DNA of 45,861 nucleotides, from positions 1-45,861 of the forward strand of contig NZ_CALMYP010000003.1 of the NCBI RefSeq assembly GCF_937873615.1, in the 5' to 3' direction. This DNA comes from an uncultured Paracoccus sp. (GTDB taxonomy: Bacteria > Pseudomonadota > Alphaproteobacteria > Rhodobacterales > Rhodobacteraceae). Shown here one piece after another: positions 15,267 to 24,629 of the stretch (positions are counted from its first letter, which is position 1; every line of letters begins with the position of its first letter). Under the pieces are notes generated by a model that ran no database searches, was not told the DNA's origin, and was given only the letters and a program-made list of their open reading frames with translations. The translations under genes were made by a program, and so were the position numbers.

Positions 15267-16823
15267 TCAGGCGACGAGGAACTCGAAATTGTCCATGAGA
15301 AGCCAAGAACCGTTCTCCGAAATCTCGAGCCGGTCAATTTCTCCCCAACCCGATGCATCGAACGTCGCAAGTGAAGTCGAGATATCAAACTGTTCTTCAT
15401 GAACCAAGACATCATCAAGATAGCCCTTCAGCGTCGCCGTAGCCGACAGGCCCCTCAGATCGCCAAGGTCGACCGAAAGGAGCTTGAACGCATCGCCATC
15501 GTCTCGGGTTAAGGACAGTGCTTCAGCAGGATAGTTGACGACCGCAGCGAGAGAAGCGAGGGCAGCAATGCCTGGATAAAAGGAATATCTATCCTGGTTG
15601 ACGATGACAATCTCAATACCATAGTCGATACCCGACACATAGTCCCAGTTGAACCCCATGTATCCGTCCTGAACAACGGTGTAATTCTCCCCAGGATCCA
15701 GATCCTCGAAGTCGACCGTCAAATTACCATCAGCGCCATTGACGAAAATATCGATCTGTTCCTGGTCTGATCCGTCCAGCGACGATACGATGAAGGTGTC
15801 ATACTTCATCTCGCCATCGATGAGGCCCTGCACCGCCGCGCTGTCATTATCCAGCGTATAGGTCCAGTTGCCATCCTCGTCGATGTCCAGCGTGCCATAG
15901 GTTCCGGTGAAGCTGTCGGCCTGGATAAAGGCCTCTCCCTCATCGACATCGGCCACGTCCAGCTTGCCGGTCGCGGTCAGGACATCGTCTTCGGTCACGG
16001 TGCCATCGGTGTCGCCGGAAATCACCGCCTCGTCATTCACGCCGGTGATGGTGATCGTGGCCGTGGCGGTTTCGGTGTCGCCGTCCGCATCCACCACCTG
16101 ATATTCGAAGGTTTCGGTCGCCGTCACACCTTCGGGCAGGTAATCGAAATCCGCATTGGCCTCGAACTCGAAGGTGTCGTCCGCCGTCTGGGTCAAGACA
16201 CCGTTCGCCACATTGCTGACCAGCGTCAGTTCCTTCACCAGATCCGGCACGTCGTCATTGGCCAGAACGTCGATGATGACAGAGCTGTTTTCAGCCACAT
16301 CCGCGGTGTCGTCCATCAGCGTGACGGCTTCGTCCACCGGGTTGAGGGACACACCGTCGACAGTCACTTCCAGCGCCTCGAAATCATGGGCGAGCAGCTT
16401 GAAGGCCGAGAAGGTATAGCCGGGTTGAAGCAGCTTGCCCGCGTAACGATCCAGATGCAGCAGGTAATCGGCGATATCGTTCTGAACGTCGGCCTGGAAC
16501 CATTCGTCCTTGGTGAATTCCAGCCGCAGCATATCGGTGCCGAACCCGCCGAAATAGCGGTCCAGACTGGTATTCCCGCTATTGGCCGCCATCTCGAAAA
16601 TGCCGAGATCATTGCCGGCACCCAAGGTGAGTATATCCCAACCGGCGCCGCCCCGGACCTCATCATTGCCCCAGCCGGCATTGATATTGTCATTGCCGGC
16701 ACCGCCGTCGATGCTGTCGTGACCGGCGAGACCGTAGATCAGGTCATTCGCATCGGTTCCGTTGAGGATGTCACCACCCATCGTCCCGTATTTCATATTG
16801 CCCAAAAGCGAACCAAGCAGCAT
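15267..16823 (-). CDS. RTX/VCBS-repeat calcium-binding protein, probably secreted
   Basis: 518 residues, acidic and without a Sec signal. Residues ~16-72 hold glycine/aspartate nonapeptide repeats (GGDILNGTD, LAGHDSIDG, GAGNDNINA). They are followed by a cadherin-like segment (VAENSSVIIDVLANDD) and a VCBS repeat (DTDGTVTEDD ... YGTLDIDEDGNWTYTLDN). The last ~140 residues form a beta-rich domain ending in LLMDNFEFLVA. RTX proteins bind calcium outside the cell and are exported by type I systems; no exporter is nearby. Repeats at the N-terminus rather than the C-terminus are unusual. ATG at 16823 has AGGGAG about 7 bases before it and is preferred to the TTG at 16856. Confidence 0.82.
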   Translation of the reverse strand: MLLGSLLGNMKYGTMGGDILNGTDANDLIYGLAGHDSIDGGAGNDNINAGWGNDEVRGGAGWDILTLGAGNDLGIFEMAANSGNTSLDRYFGGFGTDMLRLEFTKDEWFQADVQNDIADYLLHLDRYAGKLLQPGYTFSAFKLLAHDFEALEVTVDGVSLNPVDEAVTLMDDTADVAENSSVIIDVLANDDVPDLVKELTLVSNVANGVLTQTADDTFEFEANADFDYLPEGVTATETFEYQVVDADGDTETATATITITGVNDEAVISGDTDGTVTEDDVLTATGKLDVADVDEGEAFIQADSFTGTYGTLDIDEDGNWTYTLDNDSAAVQGLIDGEMKYDTFIVSSLDGSDQEQIDIFVNGADGNLTVDFEDLDPGENYTVVQDGYMGFNWDYVSGIDYGIEIVIVNQDRYSFYPGIAALASLAAVVNYPAEALSLTRDDGDAFKLLSVDLGDLRGLSATATLKGYLDDVLVHEEQFDISTSLATFDASGWGEIDRLEISENGSWLLMDNFEFLVA

Positions 16824-17271
16824 CACGCACTCCCTGAAATTGAGAAATCCCTCCAAAGGGAAGGATAAAGGTTGATCACAAGTTATAAGAGATAAATCTA
16901 TTGGGTTGAGTCAAACCCAAACGGTTCAGTTTATCATACTTCCTGCTCATTTCACGATTTTTTCACGGTAGCGTTACCTGCCAGAACGATAAATGCAGCC
17001 AGATCGCTGCGGCGTCACGCCGGCTGTCGCATTCGGGCGTGGCGCGGTGATGCCGGTCACCTCGGCACGAACATGCCAGCGGTCCGACGGAGCATAGAAA
17101 AAATGTCGTGGCGGATTTCGGCGGTCCGGGCATCACAGGTCCAGGATATTTCCCGAGTCCATGTGCCAGACAGGACATCGCCGCTACTTGTCCACAGTTT
17201 TTGTGGCTGGCTCGCTTTTCATCACCAGATGTAGCGTCTACTCTCCGCGCCGTTGAGCGTGGAGGCCGAGC
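16824..17271. other. Intergenic region between the RTX gene and mipZ
   Basis: 448 bases without a gene I can support. An inverted repeat TTGGGTT (16901-16907) / AACCCAA (16914-16920) lies about 80 bases upstream of the RTX start and is a candidate operator. TTGTCCACA at 17188-17196 differs by one base from the DnaA-box consensus TTATCCACA and overlaps a small hairpin CCACA/TGTGG (17192-17206). The strong ribosome site GGAGG of mipZ is at 17261-17265. Confidence 0.45.
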
Positions 17272-18054
17272 GTGGCGCATATCATCGTCGTCGGGAATGA
17301 AAAGGGCGGGTCGGGGAAATCCACGACCTCGATGCATGTGGCGACGGCGCTGGCACGGATGGGGCATCGCGTGGCGGCACTGGATCTGGATATCCGCCAA
17401 CGCAGCTTCGGCCGCTATCTGGAAAACCGTGCCTTCTATATCCAGAAGGAGGGGCTGGACCTGCCGACCCCGACCCTGGGCCAGATCGACGCGAAGAACC
17501 CCAACGACACCGATCCGCTGTCGAGCGCGATGGAGGCGCTGGAGGCGGATCACGACTTCATCCTGATCGACTGCCCCGGCTCGCATACGCGGCTGGCGCA
17601 GATGGCGCATATGCTGGCCGATACGTTGATCACGCCGCTGAACGACAGTTTCATAGATTTCGACCTGCTGGCCCGCATGTCGCCCGAGGGCAAGGTGCTC
17701 GGCCCCTCGATCTATGCCGAGATGGTCTGGGGCGCGCGTCAGGGCCGGCAGGCGGCGGGTGCCGGTCCCATCGACTGGATCGTGCTGCGCAACCGCCTTG
17801 GCACCCAGGCCATGCATAACAAGCGCCGCGTCGGCACCGCCCTTGGCCAGTTGTCGAAGCGGATCGGTTTTCGCGTGGCCCCGGGCTTCGCCGAGCGTGT
17901 CGTCTTCCGAGAGCTGTTTCCGCGCGGCCTGACCCTGCTGGACCTCAAGGATATCGGGACCGAGCAACTGAACATGTCCAATATCGCCGCAAGGCAGGAA
18001 TTGCGCGAACTGATCCAGACCCTGAACCTGCCCGGCGTGAAGGTCGATTTCTGA
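17272..18054 (+). CDS. mipZ: Division-plane positioning ATPase MipZ
   Basis: 260 residues of the ParA/MinD superfamily with the deviant Walker A motif KGGSGKST (11-18). The early segment ALDLDIRQRSFGRYLENR is the pattern that marks MipZ among ParA-like proteins. In alphaproteobacteria MipZ binds the ParB-parS complex and forms a gradient that keeps FtsZ away from the poles, so division occurs at midcell. The start is GTG, preceded by GGAGG at 6 bases spacing; homology begins at once (AHIIVVGNEKGG). It converges on purD with 15 bases between the stops. Confidence 0.92.
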   Translation: MAHIIVVGNEKGGSGKSTTSMHVATALARMGHRVAALDLDIRQRSFGRYLENRAFYIQKEGLDLPTPTLGQIDAKNPNDTDPLSSAMEALEADHDFILIDCPGSHTRLAQMAHMLADTLITPLNDSFIDFDLLARMSPEGKVLGPSIYAEMVWGARQGRQAAGAGPIDWIVLRNRLGTQAMHNKRRVGTALGQLSKRIGFRVAPGFAERVVFRELFPRGLTLLDLKDIGTEQLNMSNIAARQELRELIQTLNLPGVKVDF

Positions 18055-18055
18055 C

Positions 18056-18078
18056 GCGCTGTCAGGCGCTTACAGCGC
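18056..18078. terminator. Weak hairpin between the convergent mipZ and purD stops
   Basis: GCGCTGT (18056-18062) pairs with ACAGCGC (18072-18078) around a 9-base loop. It covers the narrow gap between the two stops but has no T run on either side, so termination here is only a suggestion. Confidence 0.3.
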
Positions 18079-19332
18079 CCGCCAGCCGATATCGCGACGG
18101 TAGAAACCCTCGGGCCAGTCGATCCCGCCCACCAGTTCATAGGCACGGTCGCGGGCCTCGGCCAGGCTCGCCCCCCGGCCCGTCGCCGCCAGCACCCGCC
18201 CGCCAGAGGCGACAAGCGCGCCGTCCTTCTCGGCCGTGCCGGCATGGAAGACCATGTGGAAACTGTCCTCGGGCAGCGCCTCCAGCCCCCTGATCCGGCT
18301 GCCCTTCGCGTAATCGCCGGGATAGCCTTCGGTCGCCAGAACCACGGTCAGCGCGTGATCCTCGGCCCAGGTGACGGCGGTCTGGTCCAGCCGCCCCTCG
18401 GCGCAGGCATGGATCAGGTCGAGCGCCTGCGCGCCGAGCCGGATCATCAGCACCTGGCATTCCGGGTCGCCGAAACGGGCGTTGTATTCCACCAGCCGCG
18501 CAGCGCCGTCCCTGATCATCAGCCCGGCATAAAGCACCCCCTGAAACGGCGTGCCGCGCCGCGCCATCTCGGCCACGGTCGGGCGGATGATCTGATCCAT
18601 GACCTGTTCCTGTAGCACAGGCGTCAGCACCGGCGCGGGCGAATAGGCGCCCATGCCGCCGGTATTCGGGCCGGTATCGCCCTCGCCCACGCGCTTGTGG
18701 TCCTGCGCCGTGCCGATGGGCAGGCAGTTCACCCCGTCGGAGAGGACGAAGAAACTGGCCTCCTCGCCCGCCATGAATTCCTCGATCACCACTTCCGCCC
18801 CGGCGGCGCCGAAGGCACCGTCGAAGATCATGTCGATGGCGTCCAAAGCCTGATCCAGCGTCTCGGCCACGACCACGCCTTTGCCTGCCGCCAGCCCGTC
18901 GGCCTTGACGACGATCGGCGCGCCCTGCGCGGTCACATAGGCCTTGGCCGATGCCGCATCCGAGAACCGCGCCCAGGCGGCGGTCGGCGCGCCGCAGGCA
19001 TCGCAGACCTCCTTGGTGAAGGCCTTCGAGGCCTCAAGCTGCGCCGCCGCCTGGCTTGGGCCGAAGACCAGCAGACCGGCGGCGCGCAGCGCATCGGCAA
19101 CGCCGGCGGCCAGCGGTGCCTCGGGGCCGATCACCACCAGGTCGATGGCGTTTTCCTGCGCGAAATCGCAAACCTCCGAGCGCGAGAGGATATCCAGATC
19201 CGCACATTCCGCCAGTGCCGCGATGCCGGGATTGCCCGGCGCGACGATCAGGCGGTCGCATTTCGGGTTCTGCCGGATCGCCCAGGCAAGCGCGTGTTCC
19301 CGCCCGCCGCTGCCGAGGATGAGGATATTCAT
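18070..19332 (-). CDS. purD: Phosphoribosylamine-glycine ligase (GAR synthetase)
   Basis: 420 residues, normal family length. Catalyses the second committed step of purine synthesis: phosphoribosylamine + glycine + ATP to GAR. Visible signatures are [14 protein letters not shown] at the N-terminus, APGNPGIA, the ATP-grasp segment [18 protein letters not shown], and the PurD signature-like [14 protein letters not shown] at 19332 sets the first beta strand at residue 2. Divergent from the GRDP-like gene with a 67-base gap. Confidence 0.95.
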   Translation of the reverse strand: MNILILGSGGREHALAWAIRQNPKCDRLIVAPGNPGIAALAECADLDILSRSEVCDFAQENAIDLVVIGPEAPLAAGVADALRAAGLLVFGPSQAAAQLEASKAFTKEVCDACGAPTAAWARFSDAASAKAYVTAQGAPIVVKADGLAAGKGVVVAETLDQALDAIDMIFDGAFGAAGAEVVIEEFMAGEEASFFVLSDGVNCLPIGTAQDHKRVGEGDTGPNTGGMGAYSPAPVLTPVLQEQVMDQIIRPTVAEMARRGTPFQGVLYAGLMIRDGAARLVEYNARFGDPECQVLMIRLGAQALDLIHACAEGRLDQTAVTWAEDHALTVVLATEGYPGDYAKGSRIRGLEALPEDSFHMVFHAGTAEKDGALVASGGRVLAATGRGASLAEARDRAYELVGGIDWPEGFYRRDIGWRAL

Positions 19333-19399
19333 GCGCTGACCTTCCGTCTTCTGCCCAACCGCGATAGTGCTGGTCCCGGAACTAGAGACAGGCCCCCCG

Positions 19400-20098
19400 G
19401 TGCGCAATCCCGAACTTTGGCACAGGCTGCAATCGACGCCGATCACCCTGTCGGACGGCGCGGATCTGGGCGTCCTGATTGCGGATCGCTTCGACATCCG
19501 CCCCGCCATGGTGGCCGACCTGATGACCGACTATCGGCGTTTCCTTTATCTGGCGGCGATCTCGGATGGGCTGCTTGTCCCGTCGAGTGCGGTGGATCAG
19601 GTCTGGGCGCTGCATATGGCCGACCAGCCGGCCTGGGCCGACTATTCGCGCCGGATGTTCGGCGAGGTTCTGGACGGCATCCCGGCCAGGGCGCGACCGG
19701 CCCGGAACCCGGCCTATCGGCAGACGCTGAACCTTCTGGAAGCGGAATTTGGCATTACCCCAAAGCCGCCCATCTGGCCGGGAGAGCGCAATTTTGCCGC
19801 GCGCGCCGGTCAAAGCGCCGTTGTTGGGATCATCGGTTTCGCGGTCTCGGTCCCGATTGCGCTCAGCGTCAATTTCGGGGTTGGGGCAGCGGCATTTGCC
19901 TTCAGCCTCGCCGCGATGGTGTTCGGCGTCTCCGGCGAAAAGCAGTTCGCCCTTACCGCGCGCAACCGCGACAGCGAATATGGCGGCGATTTCAACGCAC
20001 CCGATGGCAAGGAAGATCGCAGGCCCCCGCCCGATGACAGCCGGCCCGGCTTCACGGATTACCACGAAGGCCCCTCGGACGGGGCCCGCGACGATTAA
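19400..20098 (+). CDS. Membrane protein with a glycine-rich-domain-protein (GRDP)-like segment
   Basis: 232 residues from GTG at 19400, which follows GAGACAGG; another in-frame GTG at 19367 lacks a ribosome site. Residues ~35-120 ([29 protein letters not shown], then [13 protein letters not shown]) resemble the repeated unit of plant and bacterial GRDP/DUF1399 proteins, in which an RFL...VP...VDxxWHxH pattern recurs. Two hydrophobic helices follow (about 142-185), then a charged tail. Molecular function unknown. It lies between purD and xseA on its own strand with xseA. Confidence 0.65.
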   Translation: MRNPELWHRLQSTPITLSDGADLGVLIADRFDIRPAMVADLMTDYRRFLYLAAISDGLLVPSSAVDQVWALHMADQPAWADYSRRMFGEVLDGIPARARPARNPAYRQTLNLLEAEFGITPKPPIWPGERNFAARAGQSAVVGIIGFAVSVPIALSVNFGVGAAAFAFSLAAMVFGVSGEKQFALTARNRDSEYGGDFNAPDGKEDRRPPPDDSRPGFTDYHEGPSDGARDD

Positions 20099-20162
20099 CC
20101 ATTGCGGCACAGCCCGGCATTCGCCGGTGGCGAAGCGGTGCATTGTGATCTAAATCGGACCC

Positions 20163-21701
20163 ATGGACATGTTCGAAGACGACGCCCCCGACAGTTCCGG
20201 CGACAACAATCCGCCGCTTTCCGTCTCCGAAATCTCGGGGGCGGTCAAACGCGTGATCGAGGGCGAATTCGGTCGGGTCCGCGTGCGTGGCGAGATCGGG
20301 CGGGTCTCCGTGCCGCGCTCGGGCCATGTCTATTTGGACCTCAAGGACGACCGCGCGGTGATCGCCGCCGTCAGCTGGAAGGGTCAGGCCGCACGGCTGA
20401 CGCAGGCCCCCGAGGAAGGGCTGGAGGTCATCGCCACCGGCCGGCTGACCACCTTTCCCGGCCAGTCGAAATACCAGCTGATCGTCGAGGAGCTGGAGCC
20501 TGCAGGTGCCGGCGCGCTGATGGCGATGCTGGAAAAGCGGCGCAAGGCACTGGCGGCGGAGGGGCTGTTCGACGCGGATCGCAAGAAGCCGCTGCCCTAT
20601 CTGCCGCGGGTGATCGGCGTCGTCACCTCGCCCTCGGGCGCGGTGATCCGCGACATCCTGCACCGGCTGCGCGACCGCTTTCCGACCCATGTGCTGATCT
20701 GGCCGGTGGCCGTGCAGGGCGCGGCCTCGGCGGGCGAGGTCGCGGCGGGGATTCGTGGCTTCAACGCCCTGCCCCCGGACGGGCCGATCCCGCGCCCGGA
20801 TCTGATCATCGTCGCGCGCGGCGGCGGCAGTCTGGAGGATCTTTGGGGCTTCAACGAGGAAGTGGTCGTCCGCACTGCCGCCGAAAGCGCCATTCCCCTG
20901 ATCTCGGCAGTTGGGCACGAAACCGACACCACCCTGATCGACTTCGCCGCCGACCGCCGGGCGCCGACCCCGACCGCCGCCGCCGAAATGGCAGTGCCGG
21001 TGCGGCGCGAATTGGGACTGCAATTGCAGCAGGCCCGGCTGCGCATGACACAGGCCATGGGCCAGCGGCAGGAACGCATGGCGCAGCGGCTGGTCGATCT
21101 GGGCCGCGCGCTCGGCCGGCCGCAGGCGCTGACCGAAGCGGCGCGGCAGCGGCTGGATTATCGCGGCGGCGCGTTGGAGCCGGCGCTGCGCAATCTGACC
21201 CATCGCCGACGCGACCAGTTGAACGGGCTGCGCCTGACGCCGGTCATGCTGTCGCGCCTGACCGAGCGCGCCGGCGAAAGGCTTGCCACCACCACGCAGC
21301 GCCTGCGCCAATCCGCCGAGGCCCCCAATGCCCGCCGCCGCGACCGCTTCACCGCGCTGTCGCAACGGCTGGACAATGGCCGCGCCCGGGTGCTGGGCGA
21401 TGCCCGGCGCGACGTGGCGAAGGGGCGCGAACGGCTTCAGCCCCTGACCGACCGCCTGAGCGCCGCCTTCAAGCGCAGCCTCGCCCGGCGCGAGGAAGCG
21501 TTGGAGCGGCTGGACCGGATGCGCATCTCGCTTGGCTATACGCAGACGCTGGCGCGCGGCTTTGCCGTGGTGCGCGACGACAAGGGGCATGTGCTGACCT
21601 CGGCAGAAGCCGCCGGCAAGTCACGGAAACTGCTGATCGAATTCGGCGACGGTGAATTGCCCGCGCGGCCTGACAGCGACCCTCAAGGATCCTTGTTCTG
21701 A
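20163..21701 (+). CDS. xseA: Exodeoxyribonuclease VII large subunit
   Basis: 512 residues. An N-terminal OB-fold domain (about 16-115; VRVRGEIGRVSVPRSGHVYLD) is followed by the catalytic domain with VVTSPSGAVIRDI, ARGGGSLEDLWGFNEE and SAVGHETDTTLIDFAADRRA. A long Arg/Gln-rich coiled coil (about 280-440) follows, then the C-terminal segment LGYTQTLARGFAVVRD. With XseB it degrades single-stranded DNA into oligonucleotides in repair. The end overlaps the convergent ccoS by 19 bases. ATG at 20169 is a possible alternative start. Confidence 0.95.
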   Translation: MDMFEDDAPDSSGDNNPPLSVSEISGAVKRVIEGEFGRVRVRGEIGRVSVPRSGHVYLDLKDDRAVIAAVSWKGQAARLTQAPEEGLEVIATGRLTTFPGQSKYQLIVEELEPAGAGALMAMLEKRRKALAAEGLFDADRKKPLPYLPRVIGVVTSPSGAVIRDILHRLRDRFPTHVLIWPVAVQGAASAGEVAAGIRGFNALPPDGPIPRPDLIIVARGGGSLEDLWGFNEEVVVRTAAESAIPLISAVGHETDTTLIDFAADRRAPTPTAAAEMAVPVRRELGLQLQQARLRMTQAMGQRQERMAQRLVDLGRALGRPQALTEAARQRLDYRGGALEPALRNLTHRRRDQLNGLRLTPVMLSRLTERAGERLATTTQRLRQSAEAPNARRRDRFTALSQRLDNGRARVLGDARRDVAKGRERLQPLTDRLSAAFKRSLARREEALERLDRMRISLGYTQTLARGFAVVRDDKGHVLTSAEAAGKSRKLLIEFGDGELPARPDSDPQGSLF

Positions 21702-21862
21702 ACCGGCGGCCGTGGGTGGTCGTCCCATTCATCCGACAGGATGCGTTCTGCATCGCCCTTCGGATCGTCATATTGCCGCGTCTTCAAGGACCACAGGAAG
21801 GCCACCAGCCCGCCCCCACCAAGCAGCAGCGAGACCGGGATCAGGATGAACAGGATTTCCAT
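21683..21862 (-). CDS. ccoS: cbb3 oxidase assembly protein CcoS
   Basis: 59 residues: one membrane helix (MEILFILIPVSLLLGGGGLV), then the CcoS signature WSLKTRQYDDPKGDAERIL and an acidic tail. CcoS is needed to insert cofactors into the cbb3 oxidase. The start overlaps the ccoI stop as ATGA, making it the last gene of ccoGHIS. The stop lies inside the 3' end of xseA on the other strand. Confidence 0.93.
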   Translation of the reverse strand: MEILFILIPVSLLLGGGGLVAFLWSLKTRQYDDPKGDAERILSDEWDDHPRPPVQNKDP

Positions 21863-24063
21863 CAGCGCAGCCTCAGCGCGTTCAGCGTCACGCTGATCGA
21901 GCTTGCCGACATCGCCAGCGCCGCCATCAGCGGGGTCGCGAAGCCGGCCATGGCGAAGGGAACGGCGACGATATTATAGGCGATGGAGATGGCGAAGTTC
22001 TGCTTGATCCGCCGCCGCGCCGTGGCCGACAGCGTCAGCGCATCGGCCACCGGCGCCAGATCCTGCCCCATCAGCACGATATCCGAAGCCACCCGCGCCG
22101 CATCAAGCGCCGTGGCCGGCGAGATCGAGACATGCGCCCGCGCCAGCGCTGCCGTGTCGTTCAGCCCGTCGCCGACCATCAGCACCTTCGCGCCCTCACT
22201 GGCCAGTGCGGCAATCGCGGCTTCCTTTTCCTGCGGGGTCACGCCGGCACGGAATTCCGCGATCCCGAGCGAAGCTGCCGCGCGCGCCACCGCGCCCTCG
22301 GTATCGCCCGAGAGCATCAGCACCCTGCGCCCCTGCCCGCGCAGGGCGGCCACGCAATCCACCGCGCCGGGGCGCAACGCATCGGCGAAATGCAGCACGA
22401 CCGGCGCCTCTCCGCCGACGGACAGCACGCTGAGCGGGCCGTCAGCCTCGGGCGCGGTTGCCCCGACCCAATCGGGACGGCCCAGCCGGACGGCGCGGCC
22501 CTGCCAGTCGGCCTCGACGCCGTAGCCCGGCACCTCGCGAAAGCGATCGAGCACCGCAGGCACGACCCCCTCGGCCTTCAGCGCGGCGGCGAGCGCGCGC
22601 GACAGCGGGTGGCCGGAACCGTCGGCAATGGCAAGCGCGACCGGGCGCAGCGCCTCGGGCAGATCGCCGGCGCCGACCAGTTCGGGCCTGCCCATGGTCA
22701 GGGTGCCGGTCTTGTCGAAGACAACCGTATCGACCTCGGCCAGGCGTTCCAGCGCGGTGCCTTCCTTGATCAAGAGCCCCTTCTTGAACAGTTTGCCCGA
22801 TGCCGCCGTGACCACCGCCGGCACGGCAAGGCCAAGCGCGCAGGGACAGGTGATGATCAGCACCGCCGCCGCGATATTCAGCGCCAAGCGCCAGTCGCCG
22901 GTCGCGTAAAGCCAGCCCAGCAGGCTGCACAGGGCCAGCAGATGCACCGTCGGCGAGTAGGCCCGCGCGGCGCGTTCGGCCAGCGAGGCATAGCGCCCGC
23001 GCGAGGCCTCGGCATTGGCGACCAGATCGGCCAGCCGCGACAGCGAACTGTTGCGCCCCGCCGCGGTGACGCGCAAATCCAGCGGCCCGGTCAGATTGAC
23101 CTCGCCCGCCGACAGCGCCACCCCCGGCCCGGCCTGCACCGGCAGGCTTTCCCCGGTCAGAAGCGAGCGGTCGATTTCCGACATGCCCGCGATCACCTCG
23201 CCATCCGCCGCCACACGGGCGCCGGGGCGGATGCGGATCACGTCGCCGGGGGCCAGATCGGCCACGTTGACCACCGTCTCGGCCCCGTCTTTCAGCAGCA
23301 CGGCGCGCGGGACTTCCAGTGCGGTCAGTTCCTCGGCGGCGGAACGGGCCACCGCACGGCTGCGATAATCGAGATAGCGCCCGACCAGCAGGAAGAAGCA
23401 CAGCATCACGGCGGCGTCGAAATAGGCGTGGCTGCCGGAATGCAGCGTCTCGAAAAGCGAGATCGCCGTGGCCAGGATCAGCGCCAGCGAGATCGGCACA
23501 TCCATGCCCAGACGACCCGCCCTCAGGCTGGTCCAGGCGCTGACGAAGAAGGGCTTGCCGGCAAAGATCACCGTCGGCAGCGCGATCAGGGCCGAAATCC
23601 AGTGGAACATGTCCCGCGTCGGGCCTTCGGCCCCCGACCAGACGGCAATGGACAGGATCATGATATTCATCATCGCGAAACCGGCCACGCCGATCCGCAT
23701 CAGGATATCGCGCCCCTGCCGGTCGGCAGCGCTGGAACTGAGCGCCGAGGCGTCAAGCTCATGCGCCTCGTAGCCGATGCCTTCGAGGATCGGGATGAAG
23801 TCTTCGGCGCGATGGCCGGGCGCGTCGATCATGACCCGGCGCAGGGTCAGATTGACCCGCGCGGCACGCACGCCGGGCTGCGCGGTCAGCACCCGCTCGA
23901 CATCCGAAATGCAGGCCGCGCAATGCGCGGTCGGCAGCGACAGCACCAGATCGCCGCGCGAGATCGCGGCATCGGCGATGCGCCCGGCCAGGGGTGCGGC
24001 ATCGCAGGCCGGGCAGGCGCTCAGCCTTGGACTATAGCCCTGATCTGCGCTCAGCTCTGCCAT
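21862..24063 (-). CDS. ccoI: Copper-exporting P-type ATPase CcoI
   Basis: 733 residues. The N-terminus has CPACDAAP and a heavy-metal-associated domain with HCAACISDV. The core shows TGES, the metal-site motif CPCALGLAVPAV in the sixth helix, DKTGTLTMG (phosphorylated Asp), HPLSRAL and GDGLNDTAAL. CcoI moves copper out of the cytoplasm for the CuB site of the cbb3 oxidase. It is a fully conserved copy with no missing residue. One base separates it from the ccoH stop and it overlaps ccoS. Confidence 0.94.
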   Translation of the reverse strand: MAELSADQGYSPRLSACPACDAAPLAGRIADAAISRGDLVLSLPTAHCAACISDVERVLTAQPGVRAARVNLTLRRVMIDAPGHRAEDFIPILEGIGYEAHELDASALSSSAADRQGRDILMRIGVAGFAMMNIMILSIAVWSGAEGPTRDMFHWISALIALPTVIFAGKPFFVSAWTSLRAGRLGMDVPISLALILATAISLFETLHSGSHAYFDAAVMLCFFLLVGRYLDYRSRAVARSAAEELTALEVPRAVLLKDGAETVVNVADLAPGDVIRIRPGARVAADGEVIAGMSEIDRSLLTGESLPVQAGPGVALSAGEVNLTGPLDLRVTAAGRNSSLSRLADLVANAEASRGRYASLAERAARAYSPTVHLLALCSLLGWLYATGDWRLALNIAAAVLIITCPCALGLAVPAVVTAASGKLFKKGLLIKEGTALERLAEVDTVVFDKTGTLTMGRPELVGAGDLPEALRPVALAIADGSGHPLSRALAAALKAEGVVPAVLDRFREVPGYGVEADWQGRAVRLGRPDWVGATAPEADGPLSVLSVGGEAPVVLHFADALRPGAVDCVAALRGQGRRVLMLSGDTEGAVARAAASLGIAEFRAGVTPQEKEAAIAALASEGAKVLMVGDGLNDTAALARAHVSISPATALDAARVASDIVLMGQDLAPVADALTLSATARRRIKQNFAISIAYNIVAVPFAMAGFATPLMAALAMSASSISVTLNALRLR

Positions 24064-24064
24064 C

Positions 24065-24625
24065 TCAGCCCTTCACCATGCTGCCGGGATAATTGGCCAG
24101 GCGTTGCCGGAAAACCGTGCCGTCCGGTGCCTCGGCCTCCAGATGGACGACCCATGCCCCAGGGGCAAGCGCCAGATCCGCGACCCAGAGCCCGCCCGAA
24201 TAGCGCATCTCGGGGGCGACATCGTCGCGCTTCTGGGTCGGGCGGCTGACGATCACGTTCAGCGTGCGCACCGGCGCCGGCAACCCCTGCGCGTCCGAGA
24301 TCTTCAGGCTGAGCCGCCCCCCCTCATAGACCGGCTCCGCCTGCCAGCCGAGCGCCTCCTGCGCGGCGCGCTCGCGGTCGAATTCCTGCGAGGCGACATA
24401 GGAATTGGCGACCTCCAGCCCCGGGAAACTGCGCACGGCGGTCACCGCCATGACGACATTCACCCCGATGATGATGCCGAAAAGCGCCACGAAGACCGCG
24501 ATCATCCCGCGCCCCGTCAGCGGTCGCCGACCAGTCAGCAACAGGAAGGGCAGGAAGAAGACCGCCGCCACCGCAATGACAAGCGCCAGGCTGATGAGAA
24601 GCGGCGACGGCTCGATCCCGAACAT
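24065..24625 (-). CDS. ccoH: cbb3 assembly protein CcoH (FixH family)
   Basis: 186 residues. The family core is clear: PLTGRGMIAVFVALFGIIIG (membrane helix), RSFPGLEVANSYVASQEFDR and a periplasmic beta domain. CcoH stays associated with the oxidase and is required for its stability. An extra hydrophobic helix (about 8-31) precedes the core; the members I remember begin near the PLTGR segment. ATG at 24625 follows GGAAGGACTGAG, which overlaps the ccoG stop, so the extension is probably translated. Confidence 0.9.
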   Translation of the reverse strand: MFGIEPSPLLISLALVIAVAAVFFLPFLLLTGRRPLTGRGMIAVFVALFGIIIGVNVVMAVTAVRSFPGLEVANSYVASQEFDRERAAQEALGWQAEPVYEGGRLSLKISDAQGLPAPVRTLNVIVSRPTQKRDDVAPEMRYSGGLWVADLALAPGAWVVHLEAEAPDGTVFRQRLANYPGSMVKG

Positions 24626-24629
24626 GGGC

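Noticed and set aside
16963-17967. A 334-residue minus-strand frame across the mipZ promoter and gene
   Set aside because: Mostly antisense of mipZ; no ribosome site or recognisable domain.
22132-24249. A 705-residue open frame on the plus strand
   Set aside because: Antisense to ccoI and ccoH, with the same Arg/Gln/His-rich shadow composition and no domain.
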